A DNA stretch of 64,000 nt from Leptobrachium leishanense (GCA_009667805.1 CM019063.1:89183877-89247876), one strand, 5' to 3'; positions 33,407-45,298 are shown, numbered from the stretch's first letter. Made by a program: numbers and translations. Notes: generated from the letters alone by a model not told the origin.

Positions 33407-35164
33407 GCACATGCAGAAGAGAAAATAGCTCAGTCAGTAAAAAAGGGGGACAAAACATTTTTTAGATACATAAACGAGAAAAGAAAAGTAAAACAAGGAT
33501 TAGTTAGATTAAAAACAAAGGAAGGAAGGTATGTAGAAGAGGATAAAAGTCTCGCTGACTGCCTCAATGAATATTTTTGTTCAGTCTTTGCAGAAGAAAA
33601 GGAAGGAAAGGGACCTCAGTTAGGAGAGAACACTAAAGAGACATTTACATATCAGTTTACAGAGGAGGAGGTTCTACAGCAGCTGTCTAAAGTAAAGACA
33701 AATAAGTCAATGGGGCCTGATGGGATCCACCCTAAATTATTAAAAGAGCTCAGTGATGTAATAGCAAAACCGTTAACAGATTTATTTAACCAATCCTTGT
33801 TAACGGGAGTCGTCCCAGAAGACTGGAAATTAGCAAATGTTGTGCCCATTTACAAGAAGGGTAGTAGGGAGGAATCGGGGAACTATAGGCCAGTTAGTCT
33901 TACGTCAGTAGTGGGGAAATTAATGGAAACCATGTTAAAGGAAAGGATTGTTGAACATCTAAAAACACATAGATTACAGGATCAGAAACAACATGGGTTT
34001 ACCTCAGGGAGATCATGCCAAACTAATCTTATTGATTTTTTTGATTGGGTAACAAAAATAATAGACACAGGTGGTGCAGTAGACATTGCTTATTTAGATT
34101 TCAGTAAGGCTTTTGATACTGTTCCGCATAGAAGGCTTATCAATAAATTGCAATCTTTGAGTTTAGATTCCAATATTGTTGACTGGATTAGGCAGTGGCT
34201 GAGTGACAGACAACAGAGGGTTGTGGTAAATGGAGTTTATTCGGCACAAGGTCTTGTTACCAGTGGGGTACCTCAGGGGTCAGTACTTGGACCCATTCTC
34301 TTTAATATTTTTATTAGTGATATTGCAGAAGGTATTAATGGAAAAGTATGTCTTTTTGCTGATGACACAAAGATTTGCAACAGGGTTGACGTTCCTGGAG
34401 GGATCAGCCAAATGACAAATGATTTAGGTAAACTAAAAAAATGGTCGGAGTTGTGGCAATTGAGTTTTAATGTGGATAAGTGCAAGATAATGCACCTGGG
34501 ACGTAAAAACCCAAGGGCTGAATATAGAATATTTGATACAGTCCTAACCTCAACATCTGAGGAAAGGGATTTAGGGGTCATTATTTCAGAGGATCTAAGG
34601 GTAAGTAGTCAATGTAATAGAGCAGCAGGAAATGCTAGCAGAATGCTTGGTTGTGTAGGGAGAGGTATTAGCAGTAGGAAAAGGGAAGTGCTCATGCCAC
34701 TGTACAGAGCACTGGTGAGACCTCACTTGGAGTACTGTGTGCAGTACTGGAGACCGTATCTCCAGAAGGATATAGACCTCTTAGAGAGAGTTCAGAGAAG
34801 GGCTACTAAAATGGTGTACGGCTTGAAGGAGAAAAGTTACCAGGAAAGGCTTAATGATCTTAACATGTACAGCTTGGAAAAAAGACGAGACAGAGGAGAT
34901 ATGATAGAAACATTTAAATACGTAAAGGGAATCCACAAGGTAGAGGAAGGGAGTATATTTAAAAGGAAACAAAATAGCAAAACAAGAGGACATAGTCTTA
35001 GATTAGAGGGGCAAAGGTTTAAAAGTAACATCAGGAAGCATTATTTTACTGAGAGGGTGGTGGATACATGGAACAGTCTTCCAGTAGAAGTGGTAGAGGC
35101 CAAAACAGTAATTGAATTTAAGCAAGCATGGGATAGGCATAAGGCTATCCTAAACAAAAGATAA
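33407..35164 (+). CDS. CR1 ORF2 reverse transcriptase region, open
   Basis: About 585 codons are open from the truncation point to the stop. Reverse transcriptase motifs appear in order: SMGPDGIHPKLLKEL, the YRPVSLTSVVGKLME block, motif A YLDFSKAFDTV, motif B SGVPQGSVLGPILFNIF, motif C FADDTKI with both catalytic aspartates, and the thumb/C-terminal block RPHLEYCVQYW. The apurinic endonuclease that normally precedes it is missing, so the copy cannot move by itself. There is no native start: the open frame extends upstream into family C to 33212, but that part is not CR1. The lack of stops or frameshifts over 1.75 kb argues that the insertion is young. It would act in target-primed reverse transcription if full length. 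Confidence 0.85.
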   Translation, partial: AHAEEKIAQSVKKGDKTFFRYINEKRKVKQGLVRLKTKEGRYVEEDKSLADCLNEYFCSVFAEEKEGKGPQLGENTKETFTYQFTEEEVLQQLSKVKTNKSMGPDGIHPKLLKELSDVIAKPLTDLFNQSLLTGVVPEDWKLANVVPIYKKGSREESGNYRPVSLTSVVGKLMETMLKERIVEHLKTHRLQDQKQHGFTSGRSCQTNLIDFFDWVTKIIDTGGAVDIAYLDFSKAFDTVPHRRLINKLQSLSLDSNIVDWIRQWLSDRQQRVVVNGVYSAQGLVTSGVPQGSVLGPILFNIFISDIAEGINGKVCLFADDTKICNRVDVPGGISQMTNDLGKLKKWSELWQLSFNVDKCKIMHLGRKNPRAEYRIFDTVLTSTSEERDLGVIISEDLRVSSQCNRAAGNASRMLGCVGRGISSRKREVLMPLYRALVRPHLEYCVQYWRPYLQKDIDLLERVQRRATKMVYGLKEKSYQERLNDLNMYSLEKRRDRGDMIETFKYVKGIHKVEEGSIFKRKQNSKTRGHSLRLEGQRFKSNIRKHYFTERVVDTWNSLPVEVVEAKTVIEFKQAWDRHKAILNKR

Positions 35165-35251
35165 ATCCAGGTAAAGTATCCATGTAATTGGGCAGACTAG
35201 ATGGGCCGAAAGGTTCTTATCTGCCGACATTTTTCTATGTTTCTATGTTTC
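33407..35251 (+). mobile_element. CR1-type LINE, 5'-truncated, copy 1
   Basis: The element lacks its endonuclease region but keeps the reverse transcriptase, 3' UTR and the repeated octamer tail (TTTCTATG repeats at about 35233-35251) typical of CR1 3' ends. TAGTA on both sides (33402-33406 and 35252-35256) is a probable short target duplication. High similarity to the copy at 58630-60550 suggests recent activity of this family. Confidence 0.85.
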
Positions 35252-35766
35252 TAGTAACGGTTTGACGTTCTCGAAAAAATGCGTTCGTTTGCCACTTGCG
35301 TTGCACGGACGAACCTTCGTGCGGCCGTTCGTCGTATGTTCCCCGGCATTGGACGTCATTTGCTGCTAGCACGGCCGTGATTTTGTGCGGCTAAACGCAC
35401 GTTAAAAATGCTTTCGTCTGACCTTAGCCTTAGACCCACGGATGTACATAGTACATCAGCAGGCTCCTAACCTCCCTCCCACTGATACTTACCTCCCTCA
35501 CTGGCTCGCACGGAGTTCTGGCAGGGAGGAAGCCTGCCCCTTTGTTTTAGAGGGGCCGGCGGGCACGATGATGTCACCACTAGGGATGAGCTGTTCGGTT
35601 CGATCGGTTCGGAGTTCGGTTCGAACATAGCCTGTTCGTTTGTTCGTGAACTATGAACATTTCCGCGTGTTCGCCCACAATGCACCACAATGGACCACAA
35701 TGCACTTTTCCACTGGCCTGAAGCTTGTAATTGGCTACAGCCTTGCACCTGACCACAGGTCTCTAA

Positions 35767-36187
35767 GGCTGGGGGCAAACAAATGCATTGTTTTCATCGA
35801 CCATCAAAAAGTGTGTCCAAACGCATTGACCTATTTTTTTACGGAGGACGAGAAAGCGGTCAAAAGATGCGCATTTTCGTGCGTGTTTTTTTATGAATCG
35901 TCGATAAAACACTTTTTGCGTCTGGACATTATGTAGGCTGGACATTAGCAGCGTCTGATGTCTCCTAATCACGCACACATGCCGCTATGTCGACGCAGCA
36001 CACTCTGTACGTCAGTACTAGCGGTTCTACATTCTCGAAAAAATGCGTCCGTTTGCGTTGTGCGGCCGAACTTTCGTGCGGCCGTACTTCGTATATTGGC
36101 CGTCATTGCCCGTCATTTGCTGCTACTACGGCCGTGATTAAGTGCGCCTAAACGCAAATTAAAAATGCGTTAGTCTGACCTCAGGCT
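35767..36187. mobile_element. family C inverted-repeat element, copy 2
   Basis: It starts AAGGCTGGGGGCAAACAAATG and ends AATGCGTTAGTCTGACCTCAGGCT. It is about 420 bp and keeps the central CTCTGTACGTCAGTACTAGCGG site, which shows the pre-insertion sequence for the CR1 in copy 1. Confidence 0.65.
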
Positions 36188-36694
36188 GAAGGACGGATTT
36201 GTGTAAAACCGCCCGGTCACTAAGGGGTTAAAATAAAGAGGAAAAATCATTTTCACAAAAAAATCCTGATAAATGCCTAAAAGATCCAAAAAAAATCTAT
36301 AAATAAAGAGACTTTTTACTGCATAATATTATAATCAGTGGTTTATTGAAGCCTATGGGATTCGCTTGAATAAACCTGTCGAATGAAACCACCGAGCAGC
36401 AGGGCAATTCAGCAACTTTTCACTGCTGGTTTTTGTTCTCTGAATAGACGAAGCATTGCTTCTCTATGGGGATTTCACTGCCCTCGAACAGGCAACGAAC
36501 AGGCACCGTATGTGCAGGCAATTCACCAACATTTGGCGAACTGCCTGCTCTCTAAATAGCGAATTTCACTGTTCGGTTACCTTTCGGCCACAATTCGGAT
36601 CTCTTTGAATAACCCTGTAAGTACAAATCTAGCAGTGTGTTGTCTTGCACACCTCACCATTGGTAAAATTCAAGCATTCATCTGGAATTCTCAA

Positions 36695-37460
36695 GGAGAC
36701 CTAGAGCTGCATTGATCTCTCCATTACACCGTATGGTGCAATTTCGTGGCCAATCGGCTATTCAAAAACCTGGCAGTTCACCAAATATTGGCGAATTGCC
36801 AGTGAAATACGATGATCTTCGACGGCAGTGAAATCCCCATAATAATGGTTAATCTATTCAGAGAACACTGAACAGCACCGAAATGACAGTGAAATACCAT
36901 GATTTTCGGTGGTTTCATTTGACAGGTTTAATCAGGCGAATCCCATAGGTTTCAATGTAAAATATATTTCCCGTTTTTATTAAAAATGTATTCAACTGTT
37001 TATTCTTTTCACTTGCCACAAAAAGTATTTTTATTTATTTTTTATGATTTTTTTTTGTCGCTTTTTTTTCCTGATTTTTTTTAATTGCTTTTTTTTCTGT
37101 AACAGATCAAGGACCTTATATGTCATTTTCAGGCATTTTCATGCAGTAGTTTTTCATTTTCATTTTTCTCTACCCACTTTTTCCGGCGGCTGGTCAGCGC
37201 TCTGTTCAGCAGGTCAACGGCTTTTTTCAGATCGATTTGGTGTTTTTTCAGCGTTTTTTCAAACCGATTCTGGTTTTCGGAGGTTTTTCCGATCGATTCG
37301 GTGTTTTTTTTGATGCGTTCAATGGTTTTTCAGATGCATTTGGTGGCTTGTTCCCTACACTTTGGGGACCCTGCAGTGAATGCTGAATTCACAGCAAAGT
37401 GCGGGGAACGAAAGAGCAAATTCCAGCGTAATTTTGGTGCTCTTTGATTAATCTTGCATG
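36695..37460. mobile_element. diverged family A relative (family H)
   Basis: The order of blocks follows family A (GGCCAATCGGCTATTCA, GGCGAATTGCC, TTTCATTTGACAGG, GCGAATCCCATAGG, then a T-rich stretch and a GC-rich end) but at lower similarity. A separate subfamily is likely. The Phe-rich frame at 37044-37313 is low-complexity. Confidence 0.5.
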
Positions 37461-37532
37461 TGAAACATGCCCGCTCTGGCTCTCCAGTGCTGCGTCATCT
37501 TGAGGCCAGGTACATCACTTCCCATTATTCTA

Positions 37533-37697
37533 TTGCAGTAGTTCCCAACTTTGGTCCGGACCAGATATTAGAAGAACAACATAGGTAATCTCATTTGCTG
37601 TTCAGTGATTCAGTCTGCAATTCCCCAAAGTAATCCTTAAAACCTGGCCTGTTAATAGTACCTGAGAACACGGTTGGGTTTGGGAAACACTGCTCTA
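37533..37697. mobile_element. short hAT-like MITE
   Basis: The ends CAGTAGTTCCCAAC and GTTTGGGAAACACTG are near complements, the form seen in many hAT-type short elements. No perfect 8-bp duplication was found. Confidence 0.5.
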
Positions 37698-38460
37698 ATT
37701 GATTGTGCTGCTTTGCGTCACTTGCATCCTCCTCACACAACTCTGGTTTGTCCCAGCATCGCTAAACGCAATGCTGACTATCATTCTGATGCGGAACACT
37801 AATCAATTGTCCTGTTTATTCTGGTACTATTCGACACTGCAAACATGATGCAGGACCTATTGCATCATTACAATCAGCACCGTGCATACATGTTTGGTAC
37901 ACAAGAAATATGTTCCTAAGGTTGCAGCACATTGGACATGTTTTTTGTGTAAAATATTTTTATTGGCATAGTATAAAATACAAATCACATAAGAGACAAT
38001 AGTGAAGAAATCACAGTAATATAGAGTGCCTCTAGGCCATAGACAGTGCCAGAATTTTATAATACAACAAATAACGAACACTAAATTAACCCTAACTAAA
38101 AAGGTGATCATCTTATCAGTAAATAAACAGCAGTAAAGCTAGTACCAGGTTGGTATGTCATCAAGGCAAAACAGAACAGGGCTCAGGTTTTAATTCACTT
38201 TTAACCCCCAATAACAGGCCGACTATCTTAAGAGACCGATTCTTCCTCCTCCGGTGACCCGTCTGATACCGTTATTCAGCGAGGGTTCGAGGACCATGGA
38301 CGCCAAATTGCATAAAACTCCTTATGTTTACCCAAGCTGTTATAGTGCGCTTCTTCTAGAGCTCTGATCCCCTCCACCCTCAGAACCCAATCCCTGACGG
38401 TGGGTGCACAGTCCCAACTCCAGTATAATGGGATCAGTGCCCTGCGGTTAACAAAAGTGC

Positions 38461-40337
38461 TAGAATGTCAGGTATATTGGAAGGGAAAAAAAAGATAAAA
38501 TGGATGCCTGTAGCCATTTTGTTTTTAAAGACAGTCTTTTTCTTTCTCCAAATTTCTCTAGTTAGAAATGAACGAGATTTTTTTTTAAAGGTTCATGGCT
38601 GGGTGAGATCTTATAAATACCAGACATGAAGGAACCAAAAATGTCTTTGTGTGATAAAATGTCTGAGCTAAGTTAAGACCTGTCATAATTCAATTTATTG
38701 GTCTGTTTTAAGTCTTTAAAACAAAAGATATTTTGTCTTTGGTATAAAGAAATGAGAATTTAAAATCTGTTTAAGGTAAAATATATATTCACGAAATATA
38801 TTTTTATAATCAAGGTATATTTTATTATATTTACAGTAGGAGATATATATTCCAATATGAGTATATAATTGGTAAATAGTAAAATTACTGAAGAATAGAT
38901 TCTGTTTAGTTAACCAGAAAAGAATTCAACTGATATGACTCAGTAAGTAACTAGAAAGGAGTCAGGGATATAAATTTTGATATGACAGGTAGAGACACAG
39001 TGTCTATACATGGAGAGAGAGAGTCTTTGTTAAGTCAGATTGAACTTTGACCCGAGATAAGAATATTAAAAAGAAATAGTGGAATTAATTAAGAAGTGCA
39101 ATACTGCCCTCTAGAGGATAGTAAATATTATAATGACGTCAAATTGACTATAATTGAAGCAGCAATGTTGGTTGCCGACACTCTGAGACTCACACCGCAA
39201 TGCATTCAGACGTCCAGTACACATGACACTCTGAGATTCCGAGACTCCGAGATGCTGAGATTCCGAGACTCCGAGACATACACTGCAATGCATTCAGACG
39301 TCCAGTACACATAGAGTCCGAGATTCCAACATTCAGAGACTCACACCACGATGCATGCAGATCCCAGGACATGAAACATTCAAGACTCTCACCAAATCTC
39401 TGACTCTCACCAAATCTCTAACTCACATGCATTGATTATCTGAGATCGATAATCTTCACATATTCCAAAACAAAGCATTACATAGAAAATTCCAAGATTT
39501 ATCAAAATCCAGATTGGGGAGGTAATGTATGAAATTAAGGAATTAATGTAATTATATATATATATTTGTAGATATTCTTGTAACATAGACTGAGATTTCT
39601 CAGATTCTGGGTAGCTCCAAAAATTCTAAATATCTTTATTCTGCAGATAGAGATATGAAGAAGTGGACATAAGGATTTATCCTAAAGAAATGTTGTAAGA
39701 TTGATACCAATATATATATTGAATTTGGAAATTACTGTGATTAAAATTAATAAGCAAGGAATTATATAACTACAAAATAAAAAGCAAAAGATTAGAAGTT
39801 TAATTCTCGAGATTAGGGGAGGATTCACTAAATAAGTTTTATTACTTATCATTAAATTAGCTCATCTTTTGTTGATCCATGCAGCATAGAGAAAAATATA
39901 TATATCTATAAGATCTAGCTGGTTAAACATTGTTTGCTGGGAAATGCATGTTGTATTAAGCAGAAATGTTTATTAACCATTTGTGTATTAGTTACTAACT
40001 GATAAGGTAAATGATATTAATCATATATGCAGTTACTAACAGGAGATACATATATTGTGAAGCTAGTTTTTATATGCTGATGGATTGTGGTTTATAAATC
40101 TTTGTTTATGATATGAGATTTTAAAATTTTTTTGTATACGTAATAAATATTTATATGTTTTTATCCGATTATTGCATTCTTCAAAGCAAAACACAGACAA
40201 TTAAAAGAATTTAGGAGAATTTCTGGGAAATATAAACGATTGATATTTGTGTCTCGTATAAATTTCTTATGAAATAATAATCCCTGACATATTGGAGGCT
40301 TGGCTGATAAATCCAATATATAACGTGTTGTATTCAC
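38461..40337 (+). mobile_element. 1.88 kb insertion in L1 with LTR-like ends
   Basis: It splits L1 ORF2 and is bracketed by GTGC (38457-38460 and 40338-40341), a possible 4-bp target duplication. TGTCAGG at 38466 and CCTGACA ending at 40289 form a 7-bp inverted pair as at LTR ends. The sequence after it (TTGGAGGCTTGGCTGAT near 40292) resembles a proline-tRNA primer binding site in about 10 of 14 aligned positions. An endogenous-retrovirus-like LTR plus leader is possible, but no gag, pol or second LTR is present. The interior is AT-rich with a tandem block at 39176-39420. Confidence 0.4.
39176..39420. repeat. GAGACTC-rich tandem repeat inside the L1 insertion
   Basis: GCATTCAGACGTCCAGTACA occurs twice about 85 bp apart, separated by GATTCCGAGACTCCGAGA words. 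CTCTCACCAAATCTCT repeats follow. The short frames on both strands are products of this repeat. Confidence 0.65.
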
Positions 40338-43300
40338 GTGCAGAGATTATATCCTACAAGAAGTGAGTTTTTAAAGGAGGACATCGAAAAGGGCAGAACA
40401 TTAAGCAAATAGGCAGAGGGAATAAATTCCACCTCCAGTCCCCCTAAGAGCGATATCTCATGTGCAACGTCCGACCAGAAGCGATGAATTTTCGGGCAAG
40501 TACACCATATGTGGACATAGTTACCTCTGGCCGCTTTACACCTCCAACAGATATCAGGCAGCAATGGATCCATAGCATGCAAAACAGACGGGGTAAGATA
40601 CCATCTCATAAACAATTTACAGTTCGATTCACGAAGCGCCTGACTCCAAGACGCAAAGTAAGTGAGTTTGAATGCCCTGGACCATTCCTCAGCCGAAATG
40701 TCTACTCCTAAATCTTTTTCCCACTTAAGTAGCAACGGAGAATCAATTTTATAGGCCCCTCTCATTATATATGAATAAATATTCGAGACAATATGTCCAT
40801 ATCTAGTCTTATCAGTACAGAAGGTTTCAAATGGGGCCAATGGTGGCAACCCCTCTGTCAACCATGTAGTAGAGCGTATAAAATGACTCAATTGGGCATA
40901 TTGGAACCTCACCATAGACTTGGTCGCTATATCTGGGGCCACTAACCGGTCCAGGGGGAGTAAGCTGTCGTCTTCCACTACTGCTTTGAGCTGTATATAC
41001 GGTTTTGGTAGTAACCCATCTAAAAATGTAGAGGTCAGTCCCGGTGGGAACAGGGGATTGTGAGTCAAGGGTGTCAGGCGGGAAGTCGGTGTAGTCAGTC
41101 CTAACCTCACTTCATGTTTCCTCCATAGCCTTAGCAGTGTGCCCAGCAGCGGGTGTGACCATAGCCCCATTTTCGTCAGCGATGCCGACTGCCAGGACAA
41201 GGAGGATAACGGCCAAGTAATTCCTGCCTGCAATACGATTTCCCAAAGCTTACCCATCGTTCCCTTTGCCAAGCCGTATAATATAGAAAAAACCACAGCT
41301 AGATAGTAAAAATAAGCATGGGGCAAGCCCAGACCACCCCTTCCCACCGGTCTTGTCAATTTGCTACAGGATATCCTCGCCCTCTTCCCTCTCCAGACAT
41401 AGCCCGCAAACGTCTGTCACAAATCGGAGAAATATGTTTGAGGTACAGTAATAGGAAGGGTTTGGAACAAATATAACAGTCGAGGTAATATATTCATACG
41501 CATGACATTGATCCTTCCGAACCATGAGATATGGGGCAAGTTCCAGTCATGTAAATCTGTTGCAGCAGAGAAACATAATTCAAATCAAATAATTTGTCTA
41601 GTTCCGATGATAAGCGTATTCCTAAATATTTAAGTCCCTCTGGAACCCACCGCATTCCATAAGTATTACGTATATTCTCAGTCACGGCTTGTGAAAGGTT
41701 TACCCCTAGAAACTCACTCTTCATCACGTTAATTTTATATCCCGAGAAAGCTGCGAATGCATCTAATTCCGTCATCAAAGCCGACACCGATACAAGGGGA
41801 TCCGTCAAGGTGAACAACAGGTCATCCGTGAATGCGGCCACCTTGAGCTCCTGTCCCGGAACAGTTACTCCCCGAATCGCCGGATTATCTCTAATCGCCT
41901 GTAATAGGGGTTCTAGATACAGCAGGAACAGGAGAGTGGACAGAGGACACCCCTGTCGAGTCCCATTATGGATTGTCAACAGGGCCGATTGTCTGCCATT
42001 AACCCGCACTCGTGCCTGAGGGCAATCATAAAGCGCCCGCAACCACGAATACCATCGATCACCAAAACCCATCCTCTCCAACAACCGAAAAAGATAAGAC
42101 CAGTCCACCCGGTCAAACGCTTTTTCAGCATCAACCGAGAGGACTAACAAAGGCCTATCCATCATGGAAGCATAATGGATAAGGGAGACGGTACGGATAG
42201 TATTGTCATGGGCTTCCCTTCCCGGTACGAAACCCGTCTGATCCCGGTGAATCATTGAAGTCAGGAGTGGCTTAAGTCGTAGAGCTAGTATTTTCGTAAA
42301 CAGTTTTAAGTCAACGTTTATTAAAGATATGGGTCTATAATTAGTGCAATCCAACGGGTCTCTATCCGGTTTCGGTATCACAGAGATAGAGGTGAGGAGC
42401 GTCGCAGGTGGAATAGGAGAGGTATCCGAAATAGAATTAAAAGCTTTAACAAATCTAGGGCCCAGAATAGACCCAAAAGTCCTATAATATAACACCGTAA
42501 ACTCGTCAGGACCCGGGCTCTTACCCAAGGGCGTTCATTTTAAAGCCTCCGTAAATTCCTTCAGCGTGATTGGGTTATCTAATTGTCATCTCACATTACG
42601 CAGTAGAGTACTTTTAATTGTCTTAGTTAAAAACGAGTCCACTATATGCTCTGGGACCCGACTCTCATCAATACAATATAAAGTTTGGTAATAATCATGG
42701 AAGGCTTCCGCAATGTCTCGGGCCTTATTGACCTCGGATCCCGTGCTAGTACGCAGTTTCGGGATAAAAGTAGCTTGGTATTGTTTCTTCAAAGCACGTG
42801 CAAGTAGCCTGCCACATTTATTTCCTTGGGTATAGTAAGCATATTTTGTCAGTGTAAGAGTCCGCGCCACCTGCGCATTCATTAATTTAGCTAAGTCCGC
42901 TCGTAATATAACCAATCTTCGGAATGATTCCGGATCTAAATCAGATTTATGCGTAGGTTCTAAGGCTGTGATCTCCCTCATCAGTTCCTCAGTTCTGGCG
43001 GTCCTTTCCTTCTTGCACCTGGAGCCCAACTGGATAAGAGCGCCTCTCAACACACACTTATGAGCCTCCCAAACCGTTGCGGGTGCAACATCATCCGTGT
43101 CATTGTCAAGGAAGTAATTCTCTAAGGAGGCAGTCACCTCCGCTCGCGTCATGGGATCAGACAGTAAAGACACATTCAAACGCCAGGCATTCTCAGTCCT
43201 CTCTAAATTACGTAAGGCTAAAGATAACATGAGGGGGGCATGGTCCGACCATGTGATGGGTCCTATTTTGCAGCTGCGTACCATTTCCAAAGCCCTATGT

Positions 43301-44324
43301 TCCACACAAAAAATTATCTATTCTAGAATACTTTTTAAAGGCATGGTAATAAAACGTGTAGTCCTTTACTGCTGGATTACGGAGACGCCAACAATCCATC
43401 AAACGGTCCACTGACAAGAGTTTATGAAATTGGACCCGTAGGGAGGGAACAGATGACCCCCCACCCTGTACACAATCCGCCGGCATATCTAACGAAACAT
43501 TGCAATCACCCCCTAAGACCACAAAACCTTCCTGAAACTCGGACAAACGTCGTAACACTTTTCGGAGGCATTTGGTTTGCAAGCGGTTCGGCAGATATAC
43601 ATTTACAAAAGTTAACTTAGTATTGCCCAACATCCCTTTAACCATCAAAAAAATCGACCTTGCGGGTCGGTCACCATATCTTGCAGAGTAAAAGCACATG
43701 TCACGCAAAAGGAATGGCAGCTCCCCTAGATTTTGTCTCCCCAAAGTTGCTAAAATAACCCGTCGGATAGCGAGCATTATGAAAACCCGGCACCGAACCT
43801 TCCCTAAAATGCGTTTCCTGAACAAAAATAACATCACCCTTCAACCTCTGAAATTCCGCAAGAGCTTTCGAGCATTTGGCAGGCATATTAAGACCTCGGA
43901 CATTCATAGAAATCAAATTTAAACTAGCCATTCAAAAAATTTAGAGAGGGGGGCCCCAGAGCCTGGGACCTGCCAATACCCCCTAGTAGCATAGCAAATA
44001 GTAAGAGTGATCACCAAAAAGAAGAATCTAAAAACAAACAAACATAAAAATAACAACAAAAAACTTGAAAAAAATTGAGGTAGTGTAGACCTCTGATAGC
44101 GGGGAAAACCCATCAGAGGACATAGAAAAAAAACACCACTCGGGGCGGCCGAGAAAGTCCCTGAATTTTCCAACAAGCCTGGAAACAGAGCAAGAGTCTC
44201 ATCCGACTGTCTCGTATGCCGGACCCAAGCGCATTCAATCAGAAAATTTTTTGCAAGGGGGCAGAAAATATCAAAAAGCGCATAATATTTCAAATAATGA
44301 TGGCAGCAAAAGCAAGGGCTTCCC

Positions 44325-45298
44325 TCACGGTTCTGGGTCTGGCTCAGAAGGGGCCGCTGCAGAGGGCTTGCCTTTACGTTTTTTTTCCGCCTGTTGAGTC
44401 CATCGGGGTCGCTGTGGGAAGGGGAGAGTATCAGATGGCAACAACGAACCATACCATTCTGGGATGTCAACTTCTGGAAGTCCAAAAGCACGCGCAAAGT
44501 CCGGAATGTCTTCAGGGCACGCGACAGAATGAACTTGGTTGTTATGCGTCACCTGTAGAGATAGCGGCAATCCCCAACGATAACGAATATCACGTTCTTG
44601 AAGCGCTTCAGTCAACGGTTTCAGAGCCCTAGGTGCCTATAAAGTGGTCCAGGAGACATCTTGAAAGAAAAGTATCACATGACCGTCCACTTTAATTTCC
44701 GAAGTTTTGCGTGCTGCTCAGAGAATTTCCTCCTTCAGTGTAAAATCTTGCAAGTGACATATAATATCACGAGGTGCATCATTTTGTGATCCCCTCGGCC
44801 GCAGCGCTCGGTGTGCTCTATCCAAAACTAGCAATTCCTCTCCAGAACGACCCAGTATATCATTAAACAGACCACGGAGTAGTTCTTTAACATCTTTCTT
44901 GCCAGAGTCTGCATCCGGGTAACCCTTGATGCGAAGATTGTTTCGTTTGCCTCTATTATCGACATCCTATGCAGCGTGGCCAACTGTTTAGCTTGCATCA
45001 GCATTTGACCATTTAAACGTTCCACATGAGAAAATAGCGCGTCTCTGTCTTCTTCCACATCCACCACGCGGCCTCCCAATTGCTTCAAATCAGACCCCAG
45101 TTCGTCAAATTTAGCATTAAAATTGCGCTCCATTTGGGTGAACTGAGCAGTCAAATCTGTTTTAGTCGGCAAGCTCTGTAGTAAGGCCCACAGTTCATGC
45201 TCCATATCGCTCCCTTTTGGCGTTGAATCTAAGCGGGGCGGGGAGGCCTCCTTATCTGAGTCGCCGGGTGCCATTTTGGATCCCTTACCGGAGGTCAA
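44325..45298 (-). pseudogene. L1 ORF1 RNA-binding protein, frameshifted
   Basis: ORF1 protein coats LINE RNA as a trimer. The start at 45298 gives MTSGKGSKMAP, then a coiled-coil-like helix (about residues 40-130, with VEEDRDALFSHVERLNGQ). A frame break near 44950 interrupts the RNA-recognition-like part, and two further stops lie near 44710 and 44640. The C-terminal domain resumes at 44615 with RDIRYRWGLPLSLQVTHN, which fits the IPYRWGFPF pattern of L1 ORF1 C-termini. Total span is about 324 codons, a normal size for the family. Confidence 0.7.

Larger units (their letters stand above)
33152..35432. mobile_element. family C inverted-repeat element, copy 1, carrying CR1
   Basis: The ends TAGGCTAGGGTCAGACGAA and TTCGTCTGACCTTAGCCTTA are complementary. 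The interior is CpG-rich with ACGGCCGTGATTTTGTGCGG-type blocks shared with 35767-36187. CR1 is inserted at 33407-35251; the empty version of the site is visible in the second copy near 36014-36030. Confidence 0.7.
33105..36231. mobile_element. family D TTAA-type element inserted in family A copy 3
   Basis: The left end TTAACGACCGCTGACGTAC and the right end CGGTCACTAAGGGGTTAA are complementary in part and include TTAA. The left end and the stretch 35433-35580 match the complement of 54220-54436. It is interrupted by family C at 33152-35432. A region at 35582-35766 begins CTAGGGATGAGC and is rich in GTTCG words; another family C copy follows at 35767. Confidence 0.55.
32676..36617 (+). mobile_element. 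family A element, copy 3, outer shell of a four-level nest
   Basis: It starts CAGGGTTATTTAAAGAGA and ends CTCTTTGAATAACCCTG with the perfect 3-bp duplication TAA (32673-32675 and 36618-36620), a PIF/Harbinger-like signature. Left half 32676-33104 and right half 36232-36617 align with the intact copy at 19019-19896. Everything between arrived later (family D, then family C, then CR1). Confidence 0.75.
38276..43931 (-). pseudogene. L1 ORF2 endonuclease / reverse transcriptase, broken and interrupted
   Basis: ORF2 nicks target DNA and reverse transcribes the RNA. The start MASLNLISMNVRGLN at 43931 begins the endonuclease, with QETHF, GGDCN, YSRIDNFL and WSDHAPLML spread over 43830-43230. The reverse transcriptase lies at about 42530-41570 with SPGPDEFT, YRPISLINVDLK, motif A LSVDAEKAFDRVDW, motif B GTRQGCPLS and motif C, which reads FTDD instead of the usual FADD or YADD. 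The C-terminal region continues to 40342, is interrupted by the insertion at 38461-40337, and resumes at 38460 with RRALIPLYW to a stop at 38276. Frame changes near 43750, 43300 and 41500 and a stop near 42586 are visible. Without the insertion the span is about 1,255 codons, close to full size. Confidence 0.75.

Noticed and set aside
37044..37313. Phe-rich 89-codon frame
   Set aside because: It is a translation of T-rich transposon sequence.
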